Origin: Pseudoselenomonas ruminantium | Lineage (GTDB): Bacteria; Bacillota; Negativicutes; Selenomonadales; Selenomonadaceae | Direction of reading: 5' to 3' | NCBI GenBank assembly: GCA_002448495.1 | Contig: DJYL01000097.1 | Span: 5,296 to 12,272, forward strand | Length of the DNA stretch: 6,977 bases | Shown: one piece after another, positions 5,308 to 6,977 of the stretch | Numbering within the stretch: the stretch's first letter is position 1 | Layout: every line of letters starts with the position of its first letter | The notes under the pieces: model-generated | The model's input: only the letters and a program-made list of their open reading frames with translations | Databases searched by the model: none | Told to the model about the DNA's origin: nothing | Translations under genes and position numbers: made by a program

Positions 5308-6977
5308 AGCAGATGTGCCTTTAGGCTTCCGCCTGCAGAAGCTGGAGGTTTATAACTGGGGAACGTTTGACAGCCGGGTTTGGTCGTTGGAGCTGAATGG
5401 AGAAATGTCGCTGCTGACCGGTGATGTAGGTTCGGGTAAATCAACTCTCGTTGATGCTCTGCTGACCCTTCTGGTACCGCCCCGTAAGGTCACCTATAAC
5501 AAGGCTGCCGATGCCAGCGCCAAGGAGCGCAGTCTGGCTTCTTATGTGCGGGGGTATTATGGACAGAAGCGTACGGAAAATGGCGGCGGACGTCCGGAGG
5601 CCCTGCGCGATAAGAACCAGTACAGTGTGATTTTAGGGGTGTTCACGGACAAGAACTTTGGCCGTACCATAACCTTGGCGCAGGTATTCTGGTTCCCCGA
5701 TGAAACGGCAACTTCGCCGAAACGCTTTTATGTGCTGGCACAAAAGACCCTGTCGATTACGGAACGGTTTTCCGGTATTGGCGGGGATATGCGTGCCTTC
5801 CGCAAGAATCTGGAGCGGGACAGCTTCATTAAGACCTTTGATGATTATCCGCAGTACGGGCATGAGTTCCGCAAGATTTTCGGCATTCGGCAGGTACAGG
5901 CCATGGACTTATTCCAGCAGACGGTATCCATGAAAAAAGTGGACAGCCTGACGAATTTCGTGCGTCAGAATATGCTTGAAGTGCCGGAAACGGAGCAGGA
6001 AGTGGAACTGATGCTGCGGCAGTATCATGACTTAGAGGCTGCGCATCAGGCCGTACAGAAGGCGAAGAAACAGCAAAAAATGCTTCAGCCCATTGAACTG
6101 CTGGGGGAAAGCTATGCCAAATCCAGCCGTGAGCAGGAAGAAACTCTGGCCATGCAGGCAGTGTTGGAGAGCTGGTATGCCCAACAGGATTACCAGCAGC
6201 GAAAAACGCAGCTGGTTTCTATGGAGCAGCAGTTAAAGCAGCTGGCACAGACGATTGCAGAACAAAGCAAATTGGTAGAGGAAAAGCGGAGCGAACTTAC
6301 CGTATTGCAGGGCAATATTGCCCGGAATGGCGGCGCCCGTCTGGATGAGGTACGCCATCAGCTGGATATGACCAGGGAGAAAAAGGCCCGCTGTGAAGAA
6401 ACAAGGGAAAAATTCCAGCAGGAACTGACGCTTCTGGAGATGGCAATGCCTGCAGATGAACAGGCTTTTGCAACTGTTCATGAGCACATGAAGGTGCGCA
6501 AAATCGAATTGGAGAACAGGCAGGAAGAGCTGGGCAATGAAGAGCGCGATATGCGGGCGAATCGTGAGGAAATGGAGCGTGAGGAACAGCGCATTCAGGC
6601 AGAAATTAATTCGCTGGTGCAGCGTAAATCCAACATTCCGCAGAAGTTTATCGCGATTCGGGAACAAATCTGCAGGGCTTTGGATTTGGCTGAAAGTGAA
6701 ATGCCCTTTGCGGGGGAATTGATTGCGGTCAGGGAAGAAGAAGCCGAATGGGAAGGTGCCATTGAACGGCTCCTGCACAGCTTTGGTATTTCGCTGCTGG
6801 TGCCGGAAGCCCATTATGGGGAAGTCGCTGACTGGATGGAGCATCATGACCTCAAGATGCGCATGGTTTACTTCCGGGTGCCGGCTTATTCAGAGCAGGT
6901 CAATGCCAATACAGCCGATGAGGCCGTGTGCCAAAAACTGAGGATTAAGGAAGATAGTCCGCTATCTGCATGGCTGG
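5282..6977 (+). CDS. jetC: Wadjet protein JetC (SMC-like ATPase, MksB family), 3'-partial
   Basis: This is the SMC-like motor of the Wadjet complex. ATP-driven dimers extrude DNA loops and sense small circular DNA before JetD cuts it. The frame is open from GTG 5282 to the window edge, giving 565 codons of an expected ~1,100. The N-terminal head contains the Walker A GDVGSGKST (47-55), family block TYNKAADASAKERSL (71-85), LRDKNQYSVILGVF, AQVFWF, and GIRQVQAMDLFQQTVSM (201-217). A long, Glu/Gln/Lys-rich coiled coil spans about 240-460, interrupted near residues 349-353 (NGGAR). It is followed by the hinge-like block starting near 475, with EWEGAIERLLHSFG (489-502) and LLVPE (505-509). The Walker B and signature motifs would lie in the missing C-terminal half. 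No frameshift or stop is seen in the visible part. It overlaps jetB by 26 nt. The ATG at 5297 is an alternative start that would leave all conserved parts intact. Confidence 0.93.
   Translation, partial: MDLFAMNHEADVPLGFRLQKLEVYNWGTFDSRVWSLELNGEMSLLTGDVGSGKSTLVDALLTLLVPPRKVTYNKAADASAKERSLASYVRGYYGQKRTENGGGRPEALRDKNQYSVILGVFTDKNFGRTITLAQVFWFPDETATSPKRFYVLAQKTLSITERFSGIGGDMRAFRKNLERDSFIKTFDDYPQYGHEFRKIFGIRQVQAMDLFQQTVSMKKVDSLTNFVRQNMLEVPETEQEVELMLRQYHDLEAAHQAVQKAKKQQKMLQPIELLGESYAKSSREQEETLAMQAVLESWYAQQDYQQRKTQLVSMEQQLKQLAQTIAEQSKLVEEKRSELTVLQGNIARNGGARLDEVRHQLDMTREKKARCEETREKFQQELTLLEMAMPADEQAFATVHEHMKVRKIELENRQEELGNEERDMRANREEMEREEQRIQAEINSLVQRKSNIPQKFIAIREQICRALDLAESEMPFAGELIAVREEEAEWEGAIERLLHSFGISLLVPEAHYGEVADWMEHHDLKMRMVYFRVPAYSEQVNANTADEAVCQKLRIKEDSPLSAWL

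Noticed and set aside
6233..6847. Minus-strand open frame (204 codons) with hydrophobic, Phe/Leu-rich product
   Set aside because: It is the antisense of the Glu/Lys/Gln-rich JetC coiled coil. Reverse-complementing GAA/AAG/CAG codons gives Phe/Leu-rich frames that mimic membrane proteins.
3182..6977. MukBEF or a standard Smc-ScpAB condensin
   Set aside because: The subunits match DUF3375/DUF4194 and the JetC/MksB-type ATPase by specific motifs. MukF/MukE and ScpA/ScpB look different, and the gene order is that of Wadjet type I.
1..6977. Mobile elements, CRISPR arrays, tRNA or rRNA genes
   Set aside because: I saw no transposase or integrase frame, terminal inverted repeats, regularly spaced repeats, or tRNA/rRNA-like sequence. 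Nearly all bases are accounted for by the five coding regions.

Overview
The window comes from a bacterial chromosome with roughly balanced base composition. All genes are tightly packed on the + strand. The protein styles (a DUF5693-CsaB pair, strong AGGAGG-type ribosome binding sites, frequent TTG/GTG starts, CTG/CGG-rich codon use) suggest a Firmicute. A Negativicutes member of the Selenomonas/Mitsuokella type is my best guess, made from general resemblance and not from a marker gene.

The first block (about 1-3160) is a cell-envelope pair. It starts with a large polytopic membrane protein of the DUF5693 family, cut by the left edge. A 1-nt overlap (TAATG) joins it to csaB, which encodes a polysaccharide pyruvyl transferase. 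CsaB enzymes usually add pyruvate ketals to a cell-wall-linked polysaccharide so that SLH-domain surface proteins can anchor. The block closes with a clear Rho-independent terminator at 3131-3160.

The second block (3182 to the right edge) is the start of a type I Wadjet operon (JetABCD; equivalent to MksFEBG/EptABCD), an SMC-family defence system against plasmids. JetA (DUF3375, kleisin-like), JetB (DUF4194, KITE-like) and the first 565 codons of JetC (SMC-like ATPase with an intact Walker A, a coiled coil and the start of a hinge-like domain) are present in canonical order. JetC runs off the window and has no stop codon inside it. JetD, the nuclease subunit, would be expected just downstream but is not visible. 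The jet genes overlap (4 nt for jetA/jetB, 26 nt for jetB/jetC), and all three appear to use non-ATG starts (TTG, TTG, GTG).

In the expected mechanism, JetA, JetB and JetC form a DNA-loop-extruding complex that recognises small closed-circular DNA, and JetD cuts it. The system is already described. The less ordinary points are local: the jetA ribosome binding site sits directly against the csaB terminator with no room for a normal promoter between them, weak start codons are used throughout, and the jetC ribosome binding site is embedded in codons for an acidic JetB tail. I found no RNA genes, CRISPR arrays, mobile elements or integration sites. No gene-free stretch exceeds 60 bases.
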